NCBI GenBank assembly: GCA_028278625.1
Contig: JANQDY010000040.1
Coordinates: forward strand, 1-8,666
Reading direction: 5' to 3'
DNA from: Thermodesulfobacteriota bacterium
Lineage (GTDB): Bacteria > Desulfobacterota > DSM-4660 > Desulfatiglandales > Desulfatiglandaceae
DNA: 8,666 nt
The first letter of the stretch is position 1, and each line of letters begins with the position of its first letter. Below the pieces are notes generated by a model. The model saw nothing but the letters and a program-made list of their open reading frames with translations. It did no database searches and was not told where the DNA came from. Position numbers and translations under genes: made by a program. This document shows, in pieces, positions 1 through 6,417 of this stretch.

Positions 1-724
1 CAACATGGCTCTCCTTGTAGTTGGCCTCCACCCAGATTTCCGTTGTTTCCACGATGCCGAACATGGGTTCTCCCACAACCGCATAGTCCCCCGGGCGAAT
101 GTACATGTTGTTGACGAAGCCCGGATTGGGCGCGCAGATGCGACACATGGACAAATCATACTCCGCCAGAGCCACCCGGGCCTTGCTGGCGTCAATCACC
201 GTGGCCTGTTCCGCCACGGCGGCCATCCAGTACTTCACGTTCTCCTTGGCCTGGGTGAGCCGGATGGTCACGTTGTCCAGTTCGGTTTCAACATTTTCGT
301 AGGCCTGCTTGCTGACCGCCTTCTCCCGCACCAGTTCCTTGAAACGGTCCCGTTTCTTGACGGCCAGTTTAAATTCCGCGGTAACGCTGTTGAGGGTCTC
401 CCGGGCCATTTCGTACTTGATCTCCGTGACCTTTAACTGGGCCTGATCCTGTTCCAGGGTCGCTTTGTGAACATTCAAAACCAGCCGGTAGGGATATTCC
501 TCCAGTTCCAGCATCAACTGACCCTTTTTCACCAGTTGGTTGTTTTTCACGTGAACCGCTTTGACATGCCCTTTGACCCTGGGGCTGACAGCAGCCCAGT
601 TGGCGCGAATGTAGGCGTTGGAAGTGTAGACCACCACCTCATGAAAAATAACGGCAACTGCGATGCAGACCGTAATAAACAGAAGAAAAAAGAGAAGAAA
701 TTTTCGCGGCCTTCTTGGTTTCAT
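1..724 (-). CDS. HlyD/EmrA-family periplasmic adaptor (membrane-fusion) protein, 3' end cut by window edge
   Basis: Adaptor subunits of this family sit in the inner membrane, span the periplasm and link an inner-membrane exporter to an outer-membrane channel. Translated from ATG 724, 241 residues are visible with no stop before the left edge. In order: a basic N-terminus (MKPRRPRK), one membrane helix at about residues 8-30, a first lipoyl-like half at 45-80 (SPRVKGHV, then VKKGQ), a charged alpha-helical hairpin region at about 82-190, and a second lipoyl/beta-barrel part from 197 with APNPGFV, IRPGDYAVVGEPMF and WVEANYKESH. The last motif matches the VxANFKE signature of EmrA/AaeA-type adaptors. 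No clear ribosome binding site precedes ATG 724; in-frame TTG 778 is an alternative start and a stop lies further upstream. Two cysteines (Cys194, Cys197, pattern CRIC) just before the AP motif are a minor oddity. The gene follows a terminator, so it is probably a separate transcription unit. The exporter partner would lie beyond the left edge. Confidence 0.88.
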   Translation of the reverse strand, partial: MKPRRPRKFLLFFLLFITVCIAVAVIFHEVVVYTSNAYIRANWAAVSPRVKGHVKAVHVKNNQLVKKGQLMLELEEYPYRLVLNVHKATLEQDQAQLKVTEIKYEMARETLNSVTAEFKLAVKKRDRFKELVREKAVSKQAYENVETELDNVTIRLTQAKENVKYWMAAVAEQATVIDASKARVALAEYDLSMCRICAPNPGFVNNMYIRPGDYAVVGEPMFGIVETTEIWVEANYKESHV

Positions 725-801
725 AAATGCTGGAATTGTGGCGTCGCTTTTCTTTCCGGTGGCATGGACCGATTTCAAGATACGGGCGGCTGGGCCTGGA
801 G

Positions 802-828
802 TTTATAACTTATTGTTGTTAATATCAA
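802..828 (-). promoter_or_regulatory. Weak sigma70-like promoter candidate for the HlyD-family gene
   Basis: The minus strand has TTGATA (828-823) and TATAAA (807-802) in a locally AT-rich stretch, 78 nt before ATG 724. The spacer is only 15 nt, shorter than the usual 16-18, so this is a weak candidate. It is listed because a terminator upstream implies that the adaptor gene needs its own promoter in this interval. Confidence 0.2.
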
Positions 829-963
829 ATAAAACCCTTCAAATATCCCAACAGTTATTCAAGTGGGGGAAAGGCGGGTCACGGTCCGGCCATTGTCGGA
901 AAATGCGATGAACATCTATTCTGGGAGGACACTCTGACCGGACAGCTGTTCATGAATGGAAAA

Positions 964-1010
964 GCGCCGGGACCGGCGCATTGGGCGTGATCTACCCCGG
1001 CAAACCGGGG
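964..1010. repeat. Two adjacent GC-rich inverted repeats
   Basis: Positions 964-979 read GCGCCGG-GA-CCGGCGC, a perfect 7-base inverted repeat around 2 bases. Positions 995-1010 read CCCCGG-CAAA-CCGGGG, a perfect 6-bp stem with a 4-base loop. Neither is followed by a T-tract on either strand, so they are not typical intrinsic terminators. They could be protein-binding sites, RNA hairpins between the two transcription units, or chance. Confidence 0.45.
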
Positions 1011-1073
1011 AAATATAAGGGCGTCTATACGGGGGATCTTGGCAGCATATCATTTACCATACAATCGTTGATC

Positions 1074-1104
1074 AAAAATGGGGCGCCAAAGTGGATACAC
1101 CCCA
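1074..1104 (-). terminator. Probable rho-independent terminator of the mnh-sensor operon
   Basis: On the minus strand, TGGGGTGT (1104-1097) pairs with GCGCCCCA (1086-1079) across a 10-base loop, giving 8 pairs of which two are G-T wobbles. Five T residues (1078-1074) follow immediately. It starts 10 nt after the sensor stop codon, as expected for the end of the transcript. The weak point is the two wobble pairs and the rather large loop. Confidence 0.6.
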
Positions 1105-1114
1105 CGCCCTGCTT

Positions 1115-2638
1115 CTATTTGGGGCCTTCGTCGATGCTGCAGACGCCGTTTCTGGCAGACTGATAGATGTCAACCATCTTCTTTCCGCCCACGTAATCGG
1201 TGGATTCACAAACGGTGATCCCCTCCATTTTCTCGGTGATTTCCTTGATGCGATCACACTGTTCTTTGATTTCCTGGAACCGTTTGTTGCCTGGGTCTTC
1301 CTTCATGGCGTCATTTAAGATCAGGTACATATATTGGAGCGGCTGATTGATTTCATGGCATGTGGCGCCGGCAATCTCCAGTACCCCTTCCAGCTTTTCC
1401 CGGCCCAATTGCTCTTTCTGGGCTCGCTCCCGATCCGTAATATCTCGAGTTGCTGCAATCAAGCATTTTTCATCCCCGTAATCAATCACTTCAGCGGACC
1501 AGAGCATGTGGCGGATTTCCCCTGATTTCATGCGGAAATCCACCTCCAGATTGCGAACCACCCCCTTATTCTTGAGGGTCTTGAGCATTTCTTGTCTCTG
1601 TTCTGGATAGGCCCAGATGCCCACATCAATGGCTCTCCGGCCCAGGATCTCTTCCTTCCTGTAACCGGTGGTTCGCAGAAAGGCTTCGTTTACGTCCACG
1701 TAGAAACCGTCCTCCAAGGTGCTGATGACGAACCAGTCGGGACTCGATCGAAAAGCCTTATGAAATTTGTCTTCGGAGATGCTCAAGGCCTCCTGCGTAT
1801 GTACGCAGTTGGTATTGTCCATGAAGTATCCCAGCACCGCCCTTCGCCCTTCATAGCTGATGGGAATCACTGTCTCGACGATCCATTTGGCATCGTTTTG
1901 TTTCGTGAGGATCCGGTGCTCATATGGGGTTTTGATTTCACCCTTCAGCATCTTGATGGAATTTTCCCTCACATGTTCCTTGTCGTCACGCTGCACAATA
2001 TCCAGTGGCTTCATCTTCAGCAGTTCGGTTTCCTTAAAACCGGATATTCTGCAGAACTCCGGGTTTGCGAAAACAAATTTGCCGTCCTGAATGATAAAAA
2101 TGCCGATGGGAGAATTGACAAATATGTTGGCGAAAAATTCCGGCGGACCTTCAAAATCGGCCTGAAATACCTTCTGAATGTCCGGATGCTGCTCGATGGC
2201 CCTCAAAAACTGGCCCGTTCGGCGCCCCAGGCGGCGGCGAAGGATGGCCGTAATCTTCCAAAGAATACCATACCCGCTACTCTGGTCTTCATCCATCAAA
2301 CGGACAAAGTCTTTTCCGGGAATGGCGATTACCTCGGTGGGCTCCACGCAAACGGCGGTGGACGTGTAGGCAGTGCCGGGAAAAAGAGAGCTCCACCCGA
2401 GTGAAAAGCCGGATTTCATGGCCCCCAGGGAAACACTGATGCTCTCGGAAGCATCCACCTCAAGGAGCACTTTCCCTTCCTTGAGCATGTAGAACATGTC
2501 CGCATCGTCGCCCTGCTCAAAAATTACGTCCCTTTCGCCGAAAACGCGCATTTGCAGTAAGGGAACCATCTTTCCGAGCATGGCATCGCTCACGTGTTCC
2601 AGCACCAGTATTTTTCTCAATTCATCAAAAGGAATCAT
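1115..2638 (-). CDS. Sensor protein: cNMP-binding-like, PAS, PAS, HisKA-like phospho-acceptor domain, no ATPase domain
   Basis: A 507-residue soluble protein with no membrane helix. About 1-140 is a cyclic-nucleotide-binding-like (CRP-type) fold (VIFEQGDDADMFYMLKEGKV). In the phosphate-binding cassette the usual GE...R pair reads G81-W82 and Tyr91, so classical cAMP/cGMP binding is doubtful. PAS1 covers about 168-280 (NSPIGIFIIQDGKFVFANPE) and PAS2 about 290-405 (DVNEAFLRTTGY, ending in ATRDITDRERA). A HisKA-like helix follows with H-box HEINQPL, phospho-acceptor His428 and Pro433. About 40 residues after this helical pair the protein ends, with no N, G1, F or G2 box, so no ATP-binding catalytic domain is present. 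The terminator 10 nt downstream argues that this end is genuine. ATG 2638 is preferred because GGAG lies 10 nt upstream; in-frame TTG 2644 would sit only 4 nt from it. The gene begins 17 nt after the third antiporter subunit and is probably co-transcribed. It may sense redox or energy state for the complex, acting with a separate kinase or response regulator; that role is inference. Confidence 0.88.
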   Translation of the reverse strand: MIPFDELRKILVLEHVSDAMLGKMVPLLQMRVFGERDVIFEQGDDADMFYMLKEGKVLLEVDASESISVSLGAMKSGFSLGWSSLFPGTAYTSTAVCVEPTEVIAIPGKDFVRLMDEDQSSGYGILWKITAILRRRLGRRTGQFLRAIEQHPDIQKVFQADFEGPPEFFANIFVNSPIGIFIIQDGKFVFANPEFCRISGFKETELLKMKPLDIVQRDDKEHVRENSIKMLKGEIKTPYEHRILTKQNDAKWIVETVIPISYEGRRAVLGYFMDNTNCVHTQEALSISEDKFHKAFRSSPDWFVISTLEDGFYVDVNEAFLRTTGYRKEEILGRRAIDVGIWAYPEQRQEMLKTLKNKGVVRNLEVDFRMKSGEIRHMLWSAEVIDYGDEKCLIAATRDITDRERAQKEQLGREKLEGVLEIAGATCHEINQPLQYMYLILNDAMKEDPGNKRFQEIKEQCDRIKEITEKMEGITVCESTDYVGGKKMVDIYQSARNGVCSIDEGPK

Positions 2639-2648
2639 TGTCAATCAA

Positions 2649-2652
2649 CTCC
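2649..2652 (-). promoter_or_regulatory. Ribosome binding site deciding the sensor start
   Basis: GGAG on the minus strand lies just after the stop of the preceding gene, 10 nt before ATG 2638 and 4 nt before in-frame TTG 2644. The spacing and codon favour ATG 2638. Confidence 0.5.
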
Positions 2653-2655
2653 ATT

Positions 2656-4428
2656 TTAAGTCAAAACAAAAACAATAACCAGGAACAGGGTCGACACACC
2701 GGCGGCAACGCCGATGGGGACCGTGCCGCCCATCATGTCCCTATAAAGACTCAGTTTTTTCATCTTTAACCGTTCCCCGGTGACCCCCGTAAGGAGCCAG
2801 AAGCTCACCATCACGATCAGGGCAAGTCTTGCGGCCAGGTCTTTCACAAGGATAGCGAGTGCCGCGGCGATGCCGCCCACGAAGACCCCTTCACAAATGC
2901 GGTTTAATCCATTTAAGAACACGTCAAAAAAGCGATGGAACAGCTTTCCGCCCTTGCGGTATATCCAGTCCGCATCCAGATTGATACACCGGATTTCAGC
3001 CGGATAGATCCCGGCCCGCAACAGGAGTGTAAATGCCAGTGCCGAGAAAAAGAGGAGCTGGGTCTGCCCCACCACATGGGGGGCCGTGTAGGGAACATAA
3101 TCCACGGGATACGGCAGCAGTGAATAGAGGGGGGCCGGATAGACGCCGATAAAGATGCAGAGAAACGCCGCAATACCCATGGCCAGAAGCATGTGAAGGG
3201 GGGCCTCTTTGGGCCGCATGCCCGAATCGTGGGAAAAAAAGGCAAAATAGGGGATCTTGATGCCGGCATGGTGAAACACGCCGGCCGAAGCAAAAAGGAG
3301 AATAAACCAGACAATCTTCATATGGCCAGCACCCGCCGCATCCATTACCATGGATTTGCTCACGAAACCGCTGAAAAGGGGAAAAGCGGAGATGGAGGCT
3401 GCCCCCACCATGCAGAAAATGCAGGTGAGCGGCATGGTCCGGTAAAGTCCGCCCAGGTCGGTTCCGTTGATTTTGCCCGTCCGGTACATGACCGCTCCCA
3501 TGCTCATGAACAGCAGCCCTTTGAACAGGATGTCGTTGAATGCGTGACACACGGCCCCGTTGATGGCCAGGGCCGTTCCAATGCCGATACCGCACACCAT
3601 GAACCCAACCTGGTTGACAAGGCTGTAGGCCAGCACCCGCCGCAAATCGTTTTCAATGACCGCATAGAAGATGGGGAATCCCGTCATGATGGCCCCGATC
3701 CAGATGAGAATCTCGGTGCCGGGATACCCCCGGGCAAGGGCGTAAACCGCCACCTTGGTGGTGAAGGCACTCAGGAAGATGGTTCCGGTAACCGTGGCTT
3801 CCGGGTAGCTGTCCGTCAGCCATGGATGGAATATGGGCCAGGCACAGTTGAGACCAAATCCCAAGAATATGAGATAGCTCCCGGGTCCCCCCAAGCCAAG
3901 GTAATCAAACTGAATGGAACCGGTGTGGTTCACGTGGATAACGATGCCTGCCAGAAGGCAGAGCCCCCCTGCCGCGTGAACCAGCAGGTACCGGAAGCCC
4001 GCTCCCAGGGCCGCTTCCGTTCGCCGGGCCCAGATCAGGAAAATGGAGCAGACCGTCAGCATTTCCCAGAACACGAAAAAGGAGAAGAGGTCCCCAGCAA
4101 ATACGGCCCCCAGAGCGCTTCCCGCATACATGAGGCCCGCCATCTGCTCCAGATTGTCTTTTACGTGCAGAGCGTAGAGGATGGCAATGAAACTGATGAG
4201 ATGAAATATATAGGAAAAAACCAGGGCCAGCTTGTCCACCCGGCCAAGGACCAGTTGAAAGTCCATAAAGTCGATCTTGAAATGGGTTCCCTCCCCCAAG
4301 AACATGAGATTCACAAACCCGACCACCGGAATCAGAAGGAGCCACACACTCTTCAGTCGAGCCGGAATAAAGGGAAGCAGAAGTGCCCCCACAACGAAAA
4401 TCAAAAACGGAGGGACCGCGCTAGTCAT
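2656..4428 (-). CDS. Third NuoL/NuoM/MnhD-like antiporter subunit, 590 aa, with C-terminal extension
   Basis: A polytopic inner-membrane protein of the proton-conducting antiporter family (complex I NuoL/M/N, Mrp MnhA/D). Family landmarks: TM5 Glu122 in FWEMLTV; the TM7 loop FHPWLTDSYPEATVTG; TM8 Lys225 in AFTTKVAVYALAR; TM10 His295, Asp299 and Lys303; TM12 Lys358 in GFVSK. The TM7 Lys normally found before PFHxWLP is replaced by Asn194 (GLNCAWPIFHPWL). I recall relatives of this subfamily with Asn or Lys here, so it may be a lineage feature. The protein is about 90-100 residues longer than its two paralogues in this operon. After a soluble stretch (LDADWIYRKGGKLFHRF, about 484-500) come extra hydrophobic segments near 512-528, 533-550 and 570-589, somewhat like the C-terminal extension of NuoL or MnhA. 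ATG 4428 overlaps the end of the 97-aa gene by 8 nt and has GAGG 7 nt upstream, indicating translational coupling. It probably pairs with the two other antiporter subunits and the two small proteins in one complex. Confidence 0.9.
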   Translation of the reverse strand: MTSAVPPFLIFVVGALLLPFIPARLKSVWLLLIPVVGFVNLMFLGEGTHFKIDFMDFQLVLGRVDKLALVFSYIFHLISFIAILYALHVKDNLEQMAGLMYAGSALGAVFAGDLFSFFVFWEMLTVCSIFLIWARRTEAALGAGFRYLLVHAAGGLCLLAGIVIHVNHTGSIQFDYLGLGGPGSYLIFLGFGLNCAWPIFHPWLTDSYPEATVTGTIFLSAFTTKVAVYALARGYPGTEILIWIGAIMTGFPIFYAVIENDLRRVLAYSLVNQVGFMVCGIGIGTALAINGAVCHAFNDILFKGLLFMSMGAVMYRTGKINGTDLGGLYRTMPLTCIFCMVGAASISAFPLFSGFVSKSMVMDAAGAGHMKIVWFILLFASAGVFHHAGIKIPYFAFFSHDSGMRPKEAPLHMLLAMGIAAFLCIFIGVYPAPLYSLLPYPVDYVPYTAPHVVGQTQLLFFSALAFTLLLRAGIYPAEIRCINLDADWIYRKGGKLFHRFFDVFLNGLNRICEGVFVGGIAAALAILVKDLAARLALIVMVSFWLLTGVTGERLKMKKLSLYRDMMGGTVPIGVAAGVSTLFLVIVFVLT

Positions 4429-4714
4429 AATAGTCCTCGTCTCTTTTGACCAGAGGCCTCAGAAAGTATTTTGCTACAATTACCAGCACAACACACGCCA
4501 CAAAACCGTATACCGCATAGAACTCGGGCCATGCTTCCCAGCCGAAATGGGGATGCTTGTGGATGAACAACTCGATGATCAACAGCACTCCCAGGGAGGC
4601 ATAAAAGCATCCCAGGAGAATCTTGACGTTCTTGGGATCATCAAAAAGGTACTTTTTTTCGGGTCTTAGCCCGGATGCTACTTTGGTCCCGGATTCCCTT
4701 TGCTGTTCCGACAT
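4421..4714 (-). CDS. Small two-helix membrane protein (97 aa) of the antiporter operon
   Basis: The sequence has a charged N-terminus (about 1-30, including GLRPEKKYLFDDP), a first membrane helix near 31-50, a short loop rich in His and Trp (IHKHPHFGWEAW), a second helix near 65-87 starting at YAVYGFVACVV, and a charged end (RDEDYYD). I do not recognise a named family. From memory, similar small proteins sit beside MnhD-like genes in other bacteria, which suggests an accessory or assembly subunit, but that is inference. ATG 4714 has a strong GGAGG six nt upstream. The 3' end overlaps the start of the 590-aa antiporter gene by 8 nt, so the two proteins are probably made in step and may bind each other. 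Confidence 0.82.
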   Translation of the reverse strand: MSEQQRESGTKVASGLRPEKKYLFDDPKNVKILLGCFYASLGVLLIIELFIHKHPHFGWEAWPEFYAVYGFVACVVLVIVAKYFLRPLVKRDEDYYD

Positions 4715-4762
4715 GGAATTCCTCCGGATTCATTGTTTTGGAAGCGCAAGGCGCAAAAGCCC

Positions 4763-4780
4763 AAAAAGCGCTTGTGCGCT
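4763..4780 (-). terminator. Small intercistronic hairpin with T-tract (attenuator-like)
   Basis: On the minus strand AGCGC (4780-4776) pairs with GCGCT (4771-4767) around the loop ACAA, followed by TTTT then GGG. The stem begins inside the stop codon of the 43-aa gene. A second copy of GCGCTT nearby (4747-4742) could pair with AAGCGC (4773-4768) instead. With a 5-bp stem and a short T-tract this is a weak terminator at best. It may act as a partial attenuator or mRNA-stability element in the longest gap of the operon. Confidence 0.3.
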
Positions 4781-4910
4781 AAAAGAGCGTAAATAAAAGA
4801 ACGATTGCCAGATACAAGGAACCCACCGTAATGGCGATAAAAAAGGCCATTCTGTACCCCGGGACGGGCTCGTGGCTCAGCTCCATTTTCTCCTCATGGT
4901 GTTCCGTCAT
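4779..4910 (-). CDS. 43-residue single-helix membrane microprotein
   Basis: ATG 4910 opens a 43-codon frame ending in TAG at 4779-4781. The N-terminal half is hydrophilic with several Glu and His (MTEHHEEKMELSHEPVPGYR). Residues 21-43 form one hydrophobic helix that runs to the end (MAFFIAITVGSLYLAIVLL, then FTLF). The start lies 10 nt after the stop of the second MnhD-like gene, and AGGAG is placed 7 nt upstream. Support for it being real: correct strand, operon position, good ribosome binding site, a clean amphipathic-to-hydrophobic layout, and an otherwise unexplained gap. It is probably a small accessory subunit of the antiporter complex, comparable in scale to single-helix subunits of respiratory complexes. 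No named family is recognised. Confidence 0.75.
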   Translation of the reverse strand: MTEHHEEKMELSHEPVPGYRMAFFIAITVGSLYLAIVLLFTLF

Positions 4911-4917
4911 CGCGCTA

Positions 4918-4922
4918 CTCCT
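4918..4922 (-). promoter_or_regulatory. Ribosome binding site of the 43-aa microprotein
   Basis: AGGAG on the minus strand overlaps the stop codon of the preceding antiporter gene and lies 7 nt before ATG 4910. It supports translation of the microprotein by termination-reinitiation. Confidence 0.55.
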
Positions 4923-6399
4923 AATTGCCTCCCATTAGCCGCACCGCCATACTCGCCAGCCTGAAAAAAGGTTCAGGATAGAAAAAGAGGATCAGCGAAA
5001 TAAACGCCGTAATCACCGGCGGCAAGAAACAGAAAACAGGGGCCTCCTGGACCTTGTTCTCAAACATGGCCTTTCCGGGCGGCGGAAAAAAGGCCCTGTA
5101 AACCACCGGCATGAAGTATGCGGCGTTCAGCAGGGAACTTCCCAGCAGTACGAACAGAAAGGCGATCTGGTTCGCCTCAAGGGTCCCCAGTACCAGATAC
5201 CATTTGCTCAGAAACCCGCCTGTGGGCGGCAGACCGATAATACTCAGGGAACCCACAAAAAAGGCGCCCATGGTCCATGGCATTCGCCTGCCGATCCCCA
5301 CCATCTCGCTGATATTCTTCCTCCCCGTGGCCACGAATATGGCGCCGGCACAGAAGAAAAGGGTTATCTTTCCAAAGGCGTGCATGGCGATATGGAGCAT
5401 GCCGCCGGTCACTCCCTTGGGAGAGAGGAGCCCCACCCCCAGAATGATGTAGGATAGCTGGCCGATGGTGGAAAAAGCGAGCATCCGCTTGAGATTGTCC
5501 TGGCTCAGGGCAATGAGGGATGCCACGATGATGGTAACCGATGCAATGGCGCAGACCATGACACCGAGATTGAACTGCGCCAAAAGATCCGTACCGAACA
5601 CACCCGTCAGAATGCGCACGATGCTGAAAACCCCGACTTTCACAACAGCCACCGCATGGAGCAGTGCACTGACGGGAGTGGGCGCCACCATGGCGGCGGG
5701 GAGCCATCCATGAAAGGGCATGATGCCGGCTTTCGCAAATCCGAAGATGAAGAAAATCAAGAGAACCGCGGCCATCCCGCGGTTACAAACACCGGCCATG
5801 AATCCCTGGCCTGAAAACTCCAGGGTGCCCGTCAAATAGTAGCATGCCAGCATGGCCGGGAGCACCAGGCCGATGGAAGTCCCCAGAATGTAGGTCAGAT
5901 ATTTTCGGCCGGATTTTCGCGCCTCCTGGTCCTGGTGATGGGTCACCAGGGGGTACGTGGCCAGGGAGAGCATCTCGTAGAAGAGATAAAGGGTCAGGAG
6001 ATTGGCTGAAAAGGCAACGCCGATGGTGGCCGAAAGGGCCAGGGCGAAAAAGACAAAATAGCGGGTCTGGCTGTGTTCATCCAACCCTCGCATGTACCCG
6101 ATGGAATATGCGCTGGTCACGATCCAAAGGGGCGCCGCCACACAGGCAAAAAGCATTCCCAGGGCATCCACCCGGAACCGGATGGCCACCCCAGGGACCA
6201 CTTCCGCCAGCGTATAGACGATCTGACCGCCTTTAAGGACCAGGGGCAGCATGGACAGGACCAGCAGCAGTTTTATGGCTGCCGCACAAAATGTCCAGGC
6301 TTCACGAACATTGGGCCGTTTGCTGAGTACCAGAAAGGGCACCACGCAAATGGAGACGAGAACCGCTATCAGAGGTTTTATGGAGATGATGGGTTCCAT
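4921..6399 (-). CDS. Second MnhD/NuoM-like proton-conducting antiporter subunit, 492 aa
   Basis: A membrane-embedded antiporter-type subunit with about 14 hydrophobic helices. It has the full canonical set of channel residues: TM5 Glu142 (YLFYEMLSLATYP), TM7 Lys223 followed by MPFHGWLPAAMVAPTPVSALLH, TM8 Lys254 (VVKVGVF), TM10 His336, His340 and Lys344, and TM12 Lys399 (GGFLSKWYL). Of the three paralogues here it is the one most clearly equipped for proton translocation by the known complex I/Mrp mechanism. Its register and TM12 segment (LSIIGLPPTGGFLSKWYL) closely match the upstream mnhD, suggesting an old tandem duplication. ATG 6399 is the first start possible in frame, since a TGA lies two codons upstream. 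A purine-rich AAAGGA is present, but about 13 nt away, which is long. The gene starts 18 nt after mnhD. Confidence 0.92.
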   Translation of the reverse strand: MEPIISIKPLIAVLVSICVVPFLVLSKRPNVREAWTFCAAAIKLLLVLSMLPLVLKGGQIVYTLAEVVPGVAIRFRVDALGMLFACVAAPLWIVTSAYSIGYMRGLDEHSQTRYFVFFALALSATIGVAFSANLLTLYLFYEMLSLATYPLVTHHQDQEARKSGRKYLTYILGTSIGLVLPAMLACYYLTGTLEFSGQGFMAGVCNRGMAAVLLIFFIFGFAKAGIMPFHGWLPAAMVAPTPVSALLHAVAVVKVGVFSIVRILTGVFGTDLLAQFNLGVMVCAIASVTIIVASLIALSQDNLKRMLAFSTIGQLSYIILGVGLLSPKGVTGGMLHIAMHAFGKITLFFCAGAIFVATGRKNISEMVGIGRRMPWTMGAFFVGSLSIIGLPPTGGFLSKWYLVLGTLEANQIAFLFVLLGSSLLNAAYFMPVVYRAFFPPPGKAMFENKVQEAPVFCFLPPVITAFISLILFFYPEPFFRLASMAVRLMGGN

Positions 6400-6417
6400 T
6401 AATCAGCCAGAATTCCT

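Larger units (their letters stand above)
725..1114. other. Intergenic region between adaptor gene and sensor gene (390 bases)
   Basis: No convincing gene is present on either strand. The right end holds the intrinsic terminator of the sensor gene, the middle has two GC-rich inverted repeats, and the left end is AT-rich and holds the weak promoter candidate. On the plus strand an open stretch from 823 to 990 continues in another frame from 981, which could be a decayed frameshifted coding remnant. I do not recognise the peptides. Confidence 0.6.

Noticed and set aside
5..808. Plus-strand open frames of 143 and 113 codons at the left edge
   Set aside because: They are antisense to the HlyD-family gene, whose minus-strand translation shows the full adaptor layout.
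942..949. 8-base palindrome ACAGCTGT as an operator
   Set aside because: It is too short and isolated to distinguish from chance.
1115..1200. Truncation of the sensor by a mutation that removed an ATPase domain
   Set aside because: A terminator begins 10 nt after the stop and no ATPase-like residues follow in any frame, so the ending looks native.
1592..2404. A 270-codon plus-strand open frame opposite the sensor gene
   Set aside because: It lies wholly within a gene whose PAS and cNMP-like domains are unmistakable on the minus strand. No motif or ribosome site supports the shadow frame.
3193..4449. A 418-codon open frame on the plus strand opposite the 590-aa antiporter gene
   Set aside because: Its product is rich in His, Gln, Gly and charged residues with no recognisable domain, as expected of an antisense shadow of a GC-biased hydrophobic gene. 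The minus-strand gene has clear family motifs.
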